Source: Plectosphaerella cucumerina (lineage: Eukaryota; Ascomycota; Sordariomycetes; Glomerellales; Plectosphaerellaceae). From it: a stretch of 64,000 nucleotides of DNA. Both the position numbers and the translations under genes were made by a program. Below are positions 32,464 to 44,639 of the stretch, piece by piece. Where the stretch lies: NCBI GenBank assembly GCA_020746995.1, contig JAGPXD010000002.1, positions 5,952,001-6,016,000 on the forward strand, in the 5' to 3' direction. Below the pieces are notes generated by a model that was not told where the DNA came from, did not search any database, and saw nothing but the letters and a program-made list of their open reading frames with translations. Within the stretch, counting starts at the first letter, position 1. Each line of letters begins with the position of its first letter.

Positions 32464-33516
32464 ATGGCTACCGCAGCGACGATACCCGCTGACGTGCCCT
32501 CGGCCGTCCAGGAAAAGAAGGCCGGACCCCTGCAGACGCCTCTCCTGTCGCCAACTCCGGAGAGCAAGACCCCCGCGCCCGAGCCTCTCACCGAGGACCA
32601 GAAGACAAAGTACGACTGGCTTCTCAACCAGATCAAGGCCTGGACCGAGATCAAGGCCACCAAGGAGGGCAAGACGGGCCCCCTGCGCGACTCGGAGCGC
32701 CTTTGGCTCACTCGCGAGTGTATCCTTCGCTTCCTCCGCGCCACCGAGTGGAAGGAGGCCGAGTCGGAGAAGCGGCTGCTCGCCACGCTCGTCTGGCGCC
32801 GTGACTACGGCATCGGCATTGACGAGGACCTCAACCCGGACCACATCTCCCCCGAGCAGGAGACGGGCAAGCAGTTCCTCCTCGGCTACGACAAGGAGGG
32901 CCGCCCCTGTCACTACCTCAACCCAGGCCGGCAGAACACCGAGCCCTCGCCCCGCCAGACCCAGCACCTCGTCTTCATGGTCGAGCGCGCCATCGAGCTC
33001 ATGCCCCCCGGACAGGAGAAGCTCGCCCTGCTCATCAACTTCAAGCAGAGCAAGTCGCGCTCCAACACAGCCCCGGGCATTGGCCAGGGCAGGGAGGTCC
33101 TCAACATCCTCCAGACGCACTACCCGGAGCGCCTCGGCCGGGCCCTCATCATCAACGGTATTTTGATTCCCAAATGAACCCCGATAAGCATCTACTAACG
33201 TGCAACAGTCCCCTGGGTCGTCTGGGGCTTCTTCAAGCTCATCACCCCTTTCATCCACCCCCTGACACGCGAGAAGCTCAAGTTCAACGAGGACATGCGC
33301 CAGTACGTGCCCAAGGAGCAGCTCGCCGCCGAGTTCAGCAACGGCGAGCTCGAGTTTGAGTACGACCACTCGGTCTACTGGCCTGCGCTGCTGAAGCTGT
33401 GCGAGGAGAGGCGCGCTGCCAAGCTACAGCGCTGGGAGGCGGGCGGCAAGCTCATCGGCGAGCACGAGGACTACCTTACGGGTGGAAAGGCCACGGGAGC
33501 GGGAGCTGGTAACTAG
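32464..33516 (+). CDS. Sec14/CRAL-TRIO lipid transfer protein
   Basis: Two exons, 32464-33157 and 33209-33516, give 333 residues from the ATG at 32464 (context CCAAGATGG). Residues 1-50 are Pro/Ala-rich. The CRAL-TRIO N domain (about 55-130) has RECILRFLRATEWKEAESEKRLLATLVWRR. The lipid-binding domain (about 140-290) has GYDKEGRPCHYLNPGRQNTEPSPRQ, LLINFKQSKSRSNTAPGIGQGREVLNIL, YPERLGRALIIN and VPWVVWGFFKLITPFIHPLTREKLKFNE. The wording is that of the Pdr16/Sfh3-like branch more than Sec14 itself. These proteins move phosphatidylinositol and other lipids or sterols between membranes in the cytosol. The intron falls between ALIIN and VPWVVW, a usual place for this family. A housekeeping gene in a block with TRAPP subunit Trs31. 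Confidence 0.9.
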
Positions 33517-33809
33517 AGAAGCACATGTCTGCATTGTTTTGAATAGACAAGCGAGTTATTGTTGCATGTGGTCCTCGTCGTTGGGCGTCGTGCATTCTTG
33601 ATATCGGCTACACCGACCCACACCGAGCCCCACCGATGACCGCCCGGCGCCAGCAGCTTGGAGAATTCCCCGACACCGAGCTCTTGTCACCACCTCACGT
33701 CAGTCAATTGAGCTGGCCCGCAACACCGACAGCTCCCCTCCACCAGGCCGTCGCCCCCGATCGCATTGCATCCCGACCCCCTCTTCCGATGCGCTGAGCC
33801 TCTCCCGTC

Positions 33810-34523
33810 ATGTCGAATCTGCAGTCGAGCAAAGGCCCCGGCGGCAAGGACCAGCCGGGCCTCCGCACCCCTTCCAACGGCAAGACCATCTACCACCGGC
33901 CACTCAACCGGACAAAGACGGCCGAGCTGAGCCAGGCGAGCTTCGCCTTCCTCTTCTCCGAGATGGTCAACTACGCCCAGCGCCGCGTCAAGGGCGTCGG
34001 CGAGCTGGAGCAGCGGTAGGCCTGCATTCCCCCAAACCATCGAAACATCGCTGACATCTTCCGTCCCAGCCTCAACACGCAAGGCCACCCCCTCGGCGTC
34101 AAGCTCCTCGACCTCCTCCTCCACCGCGAGCCGCCGCGCACGCAGCTCCGCTCCCTCACAATCATCACCCTCCTCCACTTCATCAAGCAGAACCTCTGGC
34201 AGCACCTCTTCGGGCGCCAGGCCGACCGCCTCGAAAAGTCCTCCAACCCCGACACCCCCGACGAGTACATGATCATCGACAACGACCCCTTTGTCAACCA
34301 GTTCGTCAGCGTCCCGCGCGAGCTCAGCCAGCTCAACTGCGCCGCCTTCGTCGCCGGCATCGTCGAGGGCGCCTGCGACGGCGCGGGCTTCCCCGCCCGC
34401 GTCAGCGCGCACACGCTCAAGGCGCCGACGAAGGAGGAGGCCGAGCTGTGGCCTGGCCGGACGGTCTTTCTTGTCAAGTTCCGTCCGGAGGTTCTGGAGC
34501 GGGAGCAGTACCTCAAGTCGTGA
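33810..34523 (+). CDS. TRS31: TRAPP complex subunit Trs31 (TRAPPC5)
   Basis: Two exons, 33810-34015 and 34070-34523, give 219 residues. The N-terminal stretch KTIYHRPLNRTKTAELSQASFAFLFSEMVNYAQ is the hallmark of Trs31/TRAPPC5. It is followed by LGVKLLDLLLHRE, LTIITLLHFIKQNLWQHLFGRQADRLEKS, EYMIIDNDPFVNQFVSVPRELSQLNCAAFVAGIVEGA and a closing LVKFRPEVLERE. This is one of the Bet3-family subunits that form the TRAPP core, the guanine-nucleotide exchange factor for Ypt1 in ER-to-Golgi and later tethering steps. Length and order are normal. The 54-nt intron is in phase. It follows the Sec14-type gene on the same strand with a short spacer of 293 bp. Confidence 0.95.
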
Positions 34524-34850
34524 TGCGCGGCGGGAACTGGGTTCTTGGGCGGGGAGGCGCTGGCTGCGGCGGGCCTGGTGTTGGCGTTTTGGGAAATACA
34601 CTCCGGTGGGAGGGCATCGGCGGCGTTGGGTGTTATTGCATACATGCACATGGCTTAGAAGATTTCAAGCAAGCGATTCTACGGACGATTCGAGAGGAGC
34701 GGCTCAAACAATGGCCGTGCCGTACTCATGCTTCTGCTGGGAGGACAACAATGATGTGCAATGCTGGCCCGCCTAGGTAGGCCCACGGCTTCAACAGCCG
34801 TGTCGGGTATATCCGTCCAAACGCCAAAACTCCATGATCCCAAGGTCAGC
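34524..34850. other. Convergent 3' region
   Basis: 327 bases between Trs31 and the next convergent gene. I see no gene. Confidence 0.55.
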
Positions 34851-35199
34851 CTACCGCGGCAGCGACCTCTTGCCCTGGCCTGGCCTGGGGCCCTGCGTCA
34901 TCAGCCTGCTCAGCCCGAGATCCTTCCACGCGGGCTCCTTCTTGTCCTGCGTCGCCTTTGTGATGCCAAACGCTGCGTGCTGGTCGGGGACAACATCGTC
35001 CTCGTCCTCGGGGTTGATGGGCTGCAGGTGCGGCGGCACGTAGACTTCGTCGTCGGGCAGGCGGTCCTTACAGAAGTCGTCGAAGAGGTCGGCGTCGCGC
35101 GCACGGTGGAGGTGGATGTGGGTGTGGGAGGCGTCCTTGTTCTGTGGCCTGTCAGTAGACTGCATAGGGGAAGCGGGGTTCAGGTGTTGAGCTCACCAT
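34851..35199 (-). CDS. Small conserved-looking acidic protein, ATG-only first exon
   Basis: The preferred model has exon 1 at 35197-35199 (just ATG) and exon 2 at 34851-35141, joined by a 55-nt intron with donor GTGAGC, a perfect branch site TACTGAC and acceptor CCACAG. It gives 97 residues beginning MNKDASHTHIHLHRARDADLF. Without splicing, an ATG at 35165 would give 104 residues in the same frame. The protein is rich in Asp, Glu and Pro in its middle (VPPHLQPINPEDEDDVV) and basic at the end. It has no signal peptide or membrane span. I do not recognise the family. The clean composition and the good splice signals argue that it is real. Confidence 0.65.
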
Positions 35200-36031
35200 G
35201 ATTGCGGACTTGAGAGGGGTGCGGTGTTTGGTTCGATATGTACAGGCGCCCAGGCTGTTGTGTTGATTGTTTGGCATCACAGTGCGATGAGATGGAAGGG
35301 TGATGGAGTCGTCCAATTGGCGTCACGTGCGGGTGGCTTTCGCCATCGACGACCACTGCCCTCGAGCCTTCCTCCCACAGGTCACGGTACCACTGCTCAA
35401 GGGCGATTCATCTCCAACGTGGAAGCCAAGTGGCTCGTCTCGCTGATGGTCCCGATGTGCGCGCCGACTTGACGCCGAGACAGCGATGCTCAACCACTGA
35501 ACACCGAGCCGGCCTGGCTAGATCTGCGAATGAATGCAGCCTGCTTTGACCCCGAATCGCGATCGAGGGCGGCTCCATACTGCGCTTCCCCGGCATTTAT
35601 GCGCTTCAATTCATCGAAACAGTAGTACTGGTGACGTCTTCCTGATCGAAGTAGGACCTGCAAGAGGGTTTCGGCATGCGAGGGTTGTCCACGGCCCCCG
35701 GCTGGCAACACAAACTCCATCCCAATCGGCTGCCTCGAGCACATGTACAAGATATTACGATGGTCCCGGGTGTGCTACACCAAAAGATGACAGAAGATGT
35801 AAGGCAGCAATCAACCCGTGGCGCCACAACCAAAGGCAATCAAGCAAGCTCCAAACTTTCGCAGCCCTTCAATACACCTTCTCTCTACTGGGAAGCCAAC
35901 CAGACGTTGTTCTCTTTCATCTATTCGAAAGCAATGAACCAACGAGCGCTGCAGCTCCTACTGCCCTTCCGACATACTCGTACTACCTATCACACCTAAT
36001 ATTTGGCTGGTCTGACATTACATTCGTTATC
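35200..36031. other. Intergenic, no supported gene
   Basis: 832 bases between the small acidic protein and the secreted protein at 36032. The frame open from 35534 runs into the latter but has no coding character before the signal peptide. Confidence 0.55.
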
Positions 36032-36731
36032 ATGATGGTCCGCCTCGCCGTATATCTCGCCTTGGGCGTAGCAATTTCCATGGAGGTCGTCGCTTGGGGG
36101 GAATATGAACCTGATTCTCCCCTTACCTCGAGTCCTGGGCTTGACGGGAGCCAGGCTGCAAAGTCATGGAACGACGGGTTCGACGACTCGGGCTCCTCAA
36201 CGTCAGAAGACAAGGACGATGCGCACATGGGGCGAGGCAGAAGAGTGCCTAGGACGAAGTTCATCAAGCTTCAAGTTCGTGGATCAAAACGGACCTCTGA
36301 CCCGTCCCTGGCCGAACCAGATTGGACCTGCGGCGCTGTAAGTCCACCCCTTCCACGCCGCACTCATCCATCCTCGGGCCGCTGACACGACCGCCCAGGA
36401 TCAACCGGACATCGTCCCCCGAGACTGCGTCATGGCCTCCGGGATGATGTTCGACAGCCACAAGGACCTGCCCGACGGCAAGCTGGCCGTCGAGGCCAAC
36501 ACATGCCATGACTTTGTCTACAATGACTGTCTGGCTACTGTCTGCAACACCAGGAAGAGCGTTCAGCAGGTGGACGTTCGTGCAACTGGAATGAAGGCCA
36601 TGAACCCTCTGGTGACCACCTGTGTCGTCAACAAGAAGCGGGGGCAATGGCAAGACGGAAAGGGAATTCTGGTTGAGGTCAGAATGGCTGCGAAGCTCTT
36701 GAGTCCTAGGTCACAGCCACGGGTCGTCTGA
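36032..36731 (+). CDS. Small secreted protein with six mature cysteines
   Basis: Two exons, 36032-36337 and 36399-36731, joined at phase 0, give 212 residues (or 211 from the second of the two adjacent ATGs). A signal peptide (MVRLAVYLALGVAISMEVVAWG) is followed by an acidic, Ser/Asp-rich stretch to about residue 70, then a basic segment (RGRRVPRTKF), which could be a Kex2-type processing site. The C-terminal half holds six Cys in the order DWTC, RDC, NTC, NDC, TVC, TTC. I do not recognise the family. Size, secretion, even Cys number and isolation at the edge of a 9-kb gene-poor stretch fit an effector-like or antimicrobial secreted protein, but that is inference. The gene sits alone, with no related neighbour. 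Confidence 0.7.
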
Positions 36732-39700
36732 GGAGACCACCTCGAGACATTCAGGGAGAGGTGTGTCGCACAGCCAGTCACTGAGCTTTGGGTAGAACAT
36801 GCCATGTGCTCTCCTGGATACTGAATACAGACTGCTGTCAACCGACTCAGACAACAGACGTAGCGGTGAAAGTGCCCGATGCATCGCAGTGCTCGGAGCA
36901 TCCGTCGGCCTCCGCTGTCGATGGGCTGGCTGCCTTCATTCGCAAGACTTTCTGAATCGCCTCCGCCAGCTGACCAGCAGCCAACAATGACTACTCGCAG
37001 CCGAGTCAGATCATTGAACCGAACAAACGTGCTCTCCCATCTTCACTGACGACACCCGCATGGCAGAGTTCAGCTCAAGCATACCCGAACGCGGCCCGAC
37101 AGGTTGCGGCGGCTATCCCACATCCTGACGCAGACAAGTGCGCGGTCTGGACCCATCTGCCCTTCCTTCTTCGCGGCATTTTCAGCAAGTGCCCTTCCCG
37201 CCATCATGGGCCTGGATCGCGATAGCTTCTCCTGACTCGTCGCCCCCTCGCCGACGCCGGTCAAGGACCATGCCGCGACAACGGATGGGACGAGACGGCG
37301 TGCTTTTCGTCGCGTGCGCTTTTTCGGCGACAGATCTAGGCCAAGCTTTTTCTTGGGGACGCCATCGTGCCGACCTACCCAGGAGACCGGAGATGGTGGT
37401 GTGTCCAGCGGGGAGGCAAGGAGGGGGGTGCAGAACAGAACCTGGGGAAAACGAGGGGTTTTCGGGGCCCTTCAAGTTGCCCCTCGTTGGACCCATCGGA
37501 CCCCCTCTTCTGCTTTTGCGCACATTTCATGTGATGAGGAGGCGATACTCGTGCTCGATACTGAAGAGGAAGTCTGCGTGTCGTTGCACGAATGCGAGCT
37601 GGGCATTAAGCCACTGCCAGTGGCATGAAGCGATGGACGAACCATCTCCAACAGCCAGAATGCACAGCGGCCGAACTCCGGCGCGGCAGAACCGTCCAGC
37701 GTTCCACGACCCCTGGTCGCCAACCACAACGCACAATGGCACACACACGTTGGTCAATGACACCACCCGACCCCATCCGCGTCACGATGTCGCAACTCGC
37801 TGGAGAGACATGAATGATGCACCGAGGCGGCACCGGCAGGCAAAACCCACCTCCCTCGTCCCCGCCGCCTCGTGACCCCCAAATTGAAGCGAACACGGGG
37901 TCAGGGAAGCAATCGGCCTAGCGCGCAGGATTCGAGGGTGCGAGTGCGCCATCAAACGGGCGCAGACGGGGGGATGGATCCTGTCCTATTTCTCCCCCGC
38001 AGGTGATGGAGACGGAGCTCGAAGTATCGTCAAAACTGGGGTTCAGAGGCGAGACCGGGGTAACCGTCTGACCGGTCAGGCGTCCGCCACTTGGATGGAG
38101 CGAGGTCCTTGCCTGTCGGACCCTTTCCTAACCAGCTTGCCAATCTGGAAGTCCGAGTTGGACATTCAGTTGCGACATGAGCAACTACCTAAGTGCATTT
38201 GGACACTGCGACACAACACCTATACCACGGCTGATGCAAGGAGTCCAAGTCGCTTGATTGAAAAGTCCCATGTTGATTGAATTATCTCACTTCACTCTGT
38301 ATCAATCAGCACATTCAAATGCTTTTCGTTATTCGCGCTCATGTCCGTGCAAAAAGTGCTCTCGAGGCAGGCCTGCCACTACCAGGCTGATGACAGAACC
38401 AGGGGTCGCGGGCTTCGCGGCCCACTACGCTGGACTTGCGCAGGAACGGATGATCGCCACGCACTTCCCCAGCTTCTTTTTACAGCTGAAAGACAGATCT
38501 GCCCAGATGCGCATCGGAGCTTTATTTCATCTTTCGGTCTGTCCCGAGATCTGGCGGGTCAGGCTGCAGATCGAGGTGGGAGCGCCGGAAGGCTCGGACA
38601 ACCAGGGGCGCCGGAACCTTCGGATGCGTCGGAATGTCTGGGTGTGGCGAGTGACATTCGACTCTGGACCCTGATTCTTGAATGTGAAGAGTGTTGCCAT
38701 TTTTGTTTTAGGTACAACCTGATCCAGCATTGACACAAGGCAACAAGCCTGGCGGCATGACGAGATATCTTTGAAAGAGGATAATTCTCAATCTTGAACG
38801 CCAAACAGCCCTCGAAAAGTCACTGACATCGCACCGCTTGTCTCACCGCCCGTCTGTCTCATTCTGATAATGACCATACCTTGGCCTGGGGGACTAATAC
38901 ATGTCCCCTGTGGCCCTTTGGTGCAGGCATGAGTTGCTATGTAGGACTACCCACACTATTGTGAAATATCAATGCAGAACACCATGCGATCCATCTCTAG
39001 CATTTACTGATCCTGAGGCCCTACCTGTCGATTCTCTTCAAAAAGCCTTGCCAAGCCTTGCCATGGTAAGTATCGGCCGAGCCAGCCGTCTTGAGTTAAA
39101 TGCCTGATCAGAGACGCCTGGTCCGTTGCACAGCAAAAGATGTTCGCCAGCGTATTCAAACCCCAGCGCGAGGACTTGACCTCGGAGTATTGCGCGAAGC
39201 CAGAGCACCTGTCACATGCGTCTCTAGTGAAGTCTTCGGCCCCGGTGTACAAATTTGGGTCATTGGGTATCGGCTCTCGCCTCCACCTCCAGGCGCGGAA
39301 TTTGAGGCGGGCTTCTTTCTAGGACACGGGTCCCGCACACTGCTGCAACTTCTTGATCCCCGGCTAGACAGCTGCGTAGGCTAGAGTTGATGTCACGCAT
39401 GTGCGAGTCCTAGCGAACTGATCGAGAATCACCATTCAGCTGTCAAACCTCACAACAGGGCAGAGACTGTTTGACAAGACTCGAGCTTTTGCCTGTAGAT
39501 TGAGCTTCAAATCGTTCACCGACTCCGTATCTGGGTCTCTTGAATCCAGGTTTGAAGAGTGAGGCCCAGATGGGACATGTCATATGGTTTAGGAGGCTGC
39601 ACATCTTCCGTCATGTCATATTATTGAAACGGCCATGCTTGGCTGAAAAGGCGTAATATTCTGTGAGGGAGTTGGATAATGTCATATTCCTCAATTATTG

Positions 39701-39874
39701 CCATGATAACCCCCAAGAAGTGTATCAGCGATGAAACAAGGTTTCCGTTCTGCTAATACAGGCGGCTGAAACTGATGGTAGAATTTTTTGACTTTGTGGT
39801 CGAAGTCCTGACACGACGGTGGAAAAAGTTGTTCGATACTCCAGTTTCAAGAGGTTTCGAGGGAGTATTTTGAG

Positions 39875-39895
39875 TTTTTTTTTCTGGAAAAAAAA
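39875..39895. repeat. T9-CTGG-A8 inverted repeat
   Basis: Nine T, four bases, then eight A form an A/T hairpin inside the AT-richer pocket. No gene is close enough to assign a role. Confidence 0.5.
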
Positions 39896-42800
39896 GCTTA
39901 TCCAGGAAACTCAGAAGCTGTAGAGTAACAGAATTGTCGAGGCAAGAGGCGAGTTCTCCTTGGAGTAGACCTGGATCAGTTCATGTGGTATTCCCCGTAA
40001 AAGTTTTATGGCGACTATGGCCTGCGAGATGAGATGGGTTAGTATTCCAACACTGCTGTCAACAAGGTGGTGATGAAACGAAGTTGAAGCTTCTTACTCT
40101 TTGTTAGTGGCGTGGCATTAAGCTGTGGAGGCAGGATAACCGGAACCCTCAACTTGAAGGCAACGGCCAACATTACCATGATAGCGCTTCCTGATGCAGC
40201 CGACTTCCCCAAGACGCCTTACGCAGCCGTCATAAGTATCCAGCATGGATTAAGTAGGGTCATCACAGTCATCTGAGATAGGTATCCAGCTTGACGCCTC
40301 CCCCCTCCTCCAGTCAAAAGTTCACGGCCTCGCGGAAGGAAGCATACGACACCTGGGCGAAGACGTGACGTTGAGACAGCCGCCGCGCACCAACCACGCC
40401 CGTCCCGAGAGTCTCCCTAACCCCTCTCATCATTGGGCGCCCGAGAATAGCGGGTTCACCCCTCAGGGTTTAGCCGGCGACGCACCACTCCCATACCCGT
40501 CCGTTGGGAGATCCTCACAAACCAAACCCCCCCGTGGCACGAGAAACAGAGCGCCAAGGCCATTGAGCCCATATTTCTCCCCCGTTTCAATAAGAACAGA
40601 CAGACCGACCTTTAGTCCGATGTTCTGAGACCACTGTCCATCAGTCAATGACGAAAGGCCATGGACGGTGCTCTATTTATTCTTGACGTGGGATGATGGC
40701 AATGGAGGGGGTTCGTGCGCGTGCGTTCGTCGGTGACATGACAGAAAACCACGTGAAATGCGACCAGGCCAGGATAAATTGGCAGACGGGCGATCGCCAT
40801 TTTCCCATTTTCGAGAAAGAACATCATTCAGGCAGCACACTTCTGCAGGTCTTGGCCATCTTGGCTCCGGGCTGGGCGCCGCCCGCCTGGAAGGGGAGGG
40901 AGTGGGGTTGTCAGTCTTCTGGCGCGGCCAAGGGCTGCGATGCGAGGTGGCGATAAAGCGTGTAGGGTCGAGTGGCTGGGATGGGAGGGCAAAGGGCAGT
41001 GGTTCACGAGCCTGAAGGGGACAGGGACAGGAAGGTGTGGCAGGCTGCGGGCAAAGATCCCGAAGTCCCATGTGAGGCAGGATGCGGATTCGGGGGTGAG
41101 TGCTGCAGCGACGCACTGCTATCAGACGGCAGAGAAGGACTTTCCCAAAGCAGCCGCGTCGACGGCCGCCCATTCGCGGCCATGCAGAGGAGAGGGCCAG
41201 CCGCGATAGAGGGGTTCGCCCGCGCTGGCTGTTGGGAGAGGCATTATCTTTCTTCCTCCTCTCGGGCACGGCGAGTTTTCTCGCGCCGTCGCCATGGATA
41301 ATACGAAAAGAAGACGAGAGGGCATGTCGAGCTGCGGCCGCATGTTGTCGTCGTCGGCGAGGAACGGGATGCAGAGGCGGAGAAGACATGGCCGCGACCA
41401 GACCCGAGGCTAGGAGTCGCCGCCGCCTTTCCCCCCCTCACACCTCCTGGGGAGATCGTGGCCCTCCCCCCCGGAGGTGGTGGTGCTAGATGCTCGCGTC
41501 CGCCGACGATGGAGGGGTAGCCTGTGGTAGCAGAGACCAGCGCGTTGGTTCGCTCTGGGAGGTCCCCTTGCATTAGCTCAGTGGCCAGTGGCCACATTCA
41601 GCACCACCCGACACGACATGGCCCTGACCCTGGGACTGGGGGGTGCTGCCGTCACACGCGCACGGCGGCAGGCTCGTGGGCTGGCAATCTTCCGTCCACT
41701 GACGATCCTCCAGGAAAAGACGAATGGGACTGGAAGGATTGGGCATCGGCTGAGCTCTGAGCTGAGTCGTTGCGCCAGAGGAGAGGCACATGTGCAGGGT
41801 CGGATACGGCAGGCAGCGCCAGTGGCACAATTGAGAGACACGATAGAAGCACCTGAACAAGAGCCATGTGCTGGCCGATGCGCCACGGCGACGGGAGTTC
41901 CCATAGTGCCCCCAGGTTGCGTGGTGCTTGTGTGGGTGGTGGACGTGCTCATCCCGCGAGGAAACGTCTTTCTTGCCGCTTGCCGCTGCCGACGACGGGA
42001 ACGGCATCGAAACCACGACCGTGCCAGCTTTGTCCAAATTGCAGAAAAGCAGTGGCAGCGGACGGAAAAGCGCGATAATTCCCACTCTTGCGGGCTGCGT
42101 GTCGCGTCTTGATTGCAAAGGGCCAACACGACATGCGTACCCCGGCCAGGGGGGCTGCCCTACAAATGCTCGCAAGTCGCAAAAAATAGGCACAGCACAG
42201 CACAGCAGGACAGGGGTGGATGGCTGGTGGAGGTGGCCTGGGGGTGCTGCTGGCTGGCAGGCTGGGCCGTCAAAGCGGTTGCAATATCGGCCGGGCATTT
42301 TTCTGACGAGCGACGGGAGCTGGAAGACGCCAGGGCCGCCGGTTGTTGCGCCGGTTGATGCGCCGGTGCCGATTCTCGCATCTCGTCTCGCAACAGCTCG
42401 GGTGCAACAGTCAGGTCAGGCCAGCCACGCCAGCCCCGGCGGTCAGTTCTCCCCGGTTCCGTCAGTGCTTGCGTCGCCGTCACACGTAGTCGGGGCCCCA
42501 TCGTCCATCGCCCTTTGTGCCAAAGATGAGGAGGTGCGTTGGGTGCGCGACGTCGTCATCTGCCGCCGACTTCGAATGTGGCCCCCCTTGCCTCTGCCTT
42601 GGCGAGGACGGACGCACCACGTCCACGGCTCGCAAAGTGGTGTTATCTGTGCCGAGAAGCCGGGGGATACAACGCAGCAATTCCTCGGGCTGGGGTTTCC
42701 TGAACCGGGCGTGGCCCCCGTTTCTCTTGTAACGCTGAATGTACAATACCGCAGCTTTGAATGCTGCGATCCGCTCGTCAGTGGCAAAACCCCCCAGCAA

Positions 42801-42963
42801 GGAGAGAGGTGTTCGCAGTGTTAGCGCGTGTCTCGGGGGAGGGGGGTCAAGGGGTTCAGAGGGGCGACGAAAGAACAGGGAACAGCAGGTCACAGACTTG
42901 CAGGGACGGGAGAAACCTTGGAAAACGGCGACACTTCCTAGGAGATATGGGCCCCCGCGCAGC

Positions 42964-42987
42964 GCAGCAGCAGCAGCAGCAGCAGCG
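42964..42987 (+). repeat. CAG trinucleotide run
   Basis: About eight CAG units in non-coding GC-rich sequence, a simple microsatellite. Confidence 0.85.
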
Positions 42988-44613
42988 AGTCAAGCAATGT
43001 CATGTCAGGCGGCCGGGATCGCTTTTCCTGGTTTTAGCAACATGAACGGGACCCAGTTGGTGCTTGAGTCGAGTCGAGTCGGTCAACAAGGAAGGAAACG
43101 GGCGTACGTGGGTGTTGTTTTGAAGCAGCGAACAGAAAATCTCTGACGAAACGTGCGGTAGAAGACTGGTTCTGGGTGTTTCTGGGCGATCATCCAAATG
43201 CCGTGGCAGACCAAGAACTGCTGCGCGGTGATGCCGCCGCACTGGCAGAGATGGAGGCGCAGGGGGGAACGATGAAAGGAGGACGGGCTTGGCCGACTTG
43301 GCTTTTTCGCTGAGGAAGTGAGTGCAGTGAGTGCAGTGCTGTGAGGTGGTGCTCCAGCCCACATGGAGGACAATTGAAGCGCTGTTCCGTGGCCGAGGAA
43401 AGGGACGCGAATGTGAAGAGGCAGGGGAGATGCGTGGTGCTGATTGGCGGGAACCACCCGGCGGTCCTTCGGTCTTGCCCGCAGGAGGCTAGCGGGACCC
43501 CTAGTGCAGCCGCCGCGGTGGTGCGGCCCTCGACCTAGCGCCTTGCGGCATGTTTGTGGCGAGGTATTGGTCCCCGCGTGACCTGGTGGGGAGATACCCG
43601 ACTCCCTCGCAGGCATGCATGAGCTAGGCGATCTGGGTTTACCTTGGCCCTGGTCCCGCCCTTTCTTTTTGCTTGTTGGGCGGACGGCCCAGTGACAGCT
43701 GCCCATTTTTGCCTGCGGCGGCGGCGCCGCGACAAGATTGAACACCCCCCCGTCGCTATGTTCTTACCGAAAGCGGGAGGGCAGCCCGCCAGCCTGATTG
43801 ACCTTGAGGGGAGAGAGAGGGAAGTCGGGTGGGTGGGATGGTGCACAGCACTTCCTCGGCCAAGACCAGGCATGCTCCGCTAACAGCCGGCCGCCCTTGC
43901 AGGCGCATGTGCCGGGCGGATTTATTTGGTTTAGTGTTAGCACCCCGGGGCAGGCACAAAATGGAAGTCTGCTTCTCTGCCTCTGCACAACTTCCATCAC
44001 CAGCTCCATCCTGTGTCCATCCTCGTGGGCGGCCGCTAATCTCGCACTTGTCCAGGACACCCCCCCCCTTCGTCTCCCACCCTGGTCCACCCCCTTTCTC
44101 GCGATACCAACCCTGGCCCCCCTCTCTCTCTCCTCCCCCGGGCCTAGGGCCCCTACCCAGCAGCAGCTAGCTAAACCGGTCGGGGGTCGCAATGGGGCCT
44201 GTAATGCGCCGACGCCGCTTGAACTGATGGACCAGACGGTCGATGGAGGCGAACAAGCCAAGCCCACTGCCATGCCTGGTACTGGCCCGCCCCTAGTCGT
44301 GGCCCCCGTGCGTGGATGGGGGAGATGGATTGAGGGTGTGCGTGCGCTGCTACTCTCGCCCGCTTTGCTCTGCTCTGCTCTCCTCTGCTGGCACCCCAGA
44401 GCAATAAAACCATCACGACACCGCCTGTCCACCCCCCGTCCTCGTCCCCTTCGTGCTCCTTCTTGCTTCGCTTCTTGTCCGGCGTTCAGGAAATAATACC
44501 TCGCACATCTCTCGAGATTGTGGGTTTCCGTCCAGTCCTTCTGCACCCAACACAAGATACAAAGTACCGACCGACTCCACGACTCAAACGCCGTTGCCTG
44601 CCAAGCTTGCGAC

Positions 44614-44639
44614 TTACACATACACACACACACATACAC
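44614..44639 (+). repeat. CA dinucleotide run
   Basis: An imperfect CA microsatellite (ACACATACACAC type) in the pyrimidine-rich upstream region of the 45634 gene. Confidence 0.85.

Noticed and set aside
40673..41389. Long minus-strand frame in the gene-poor region
   Set aside because: Arg/Pro/Ser-rich translation, overlapping open frames on the other strand and no domain; typical of GC-rich non-coding DNA.
41928..42824. 298-residue plus-strand frame
   Set aside because: Overlaps equally long minus-strand frames and has no recognisable sequence; treated as chance.
43764..44639. 291-residue minus-strand frame
   Set aside because: Starts in the CA microsatellite and reads low-complexity Arg/Gly/Ala; treated as chance.
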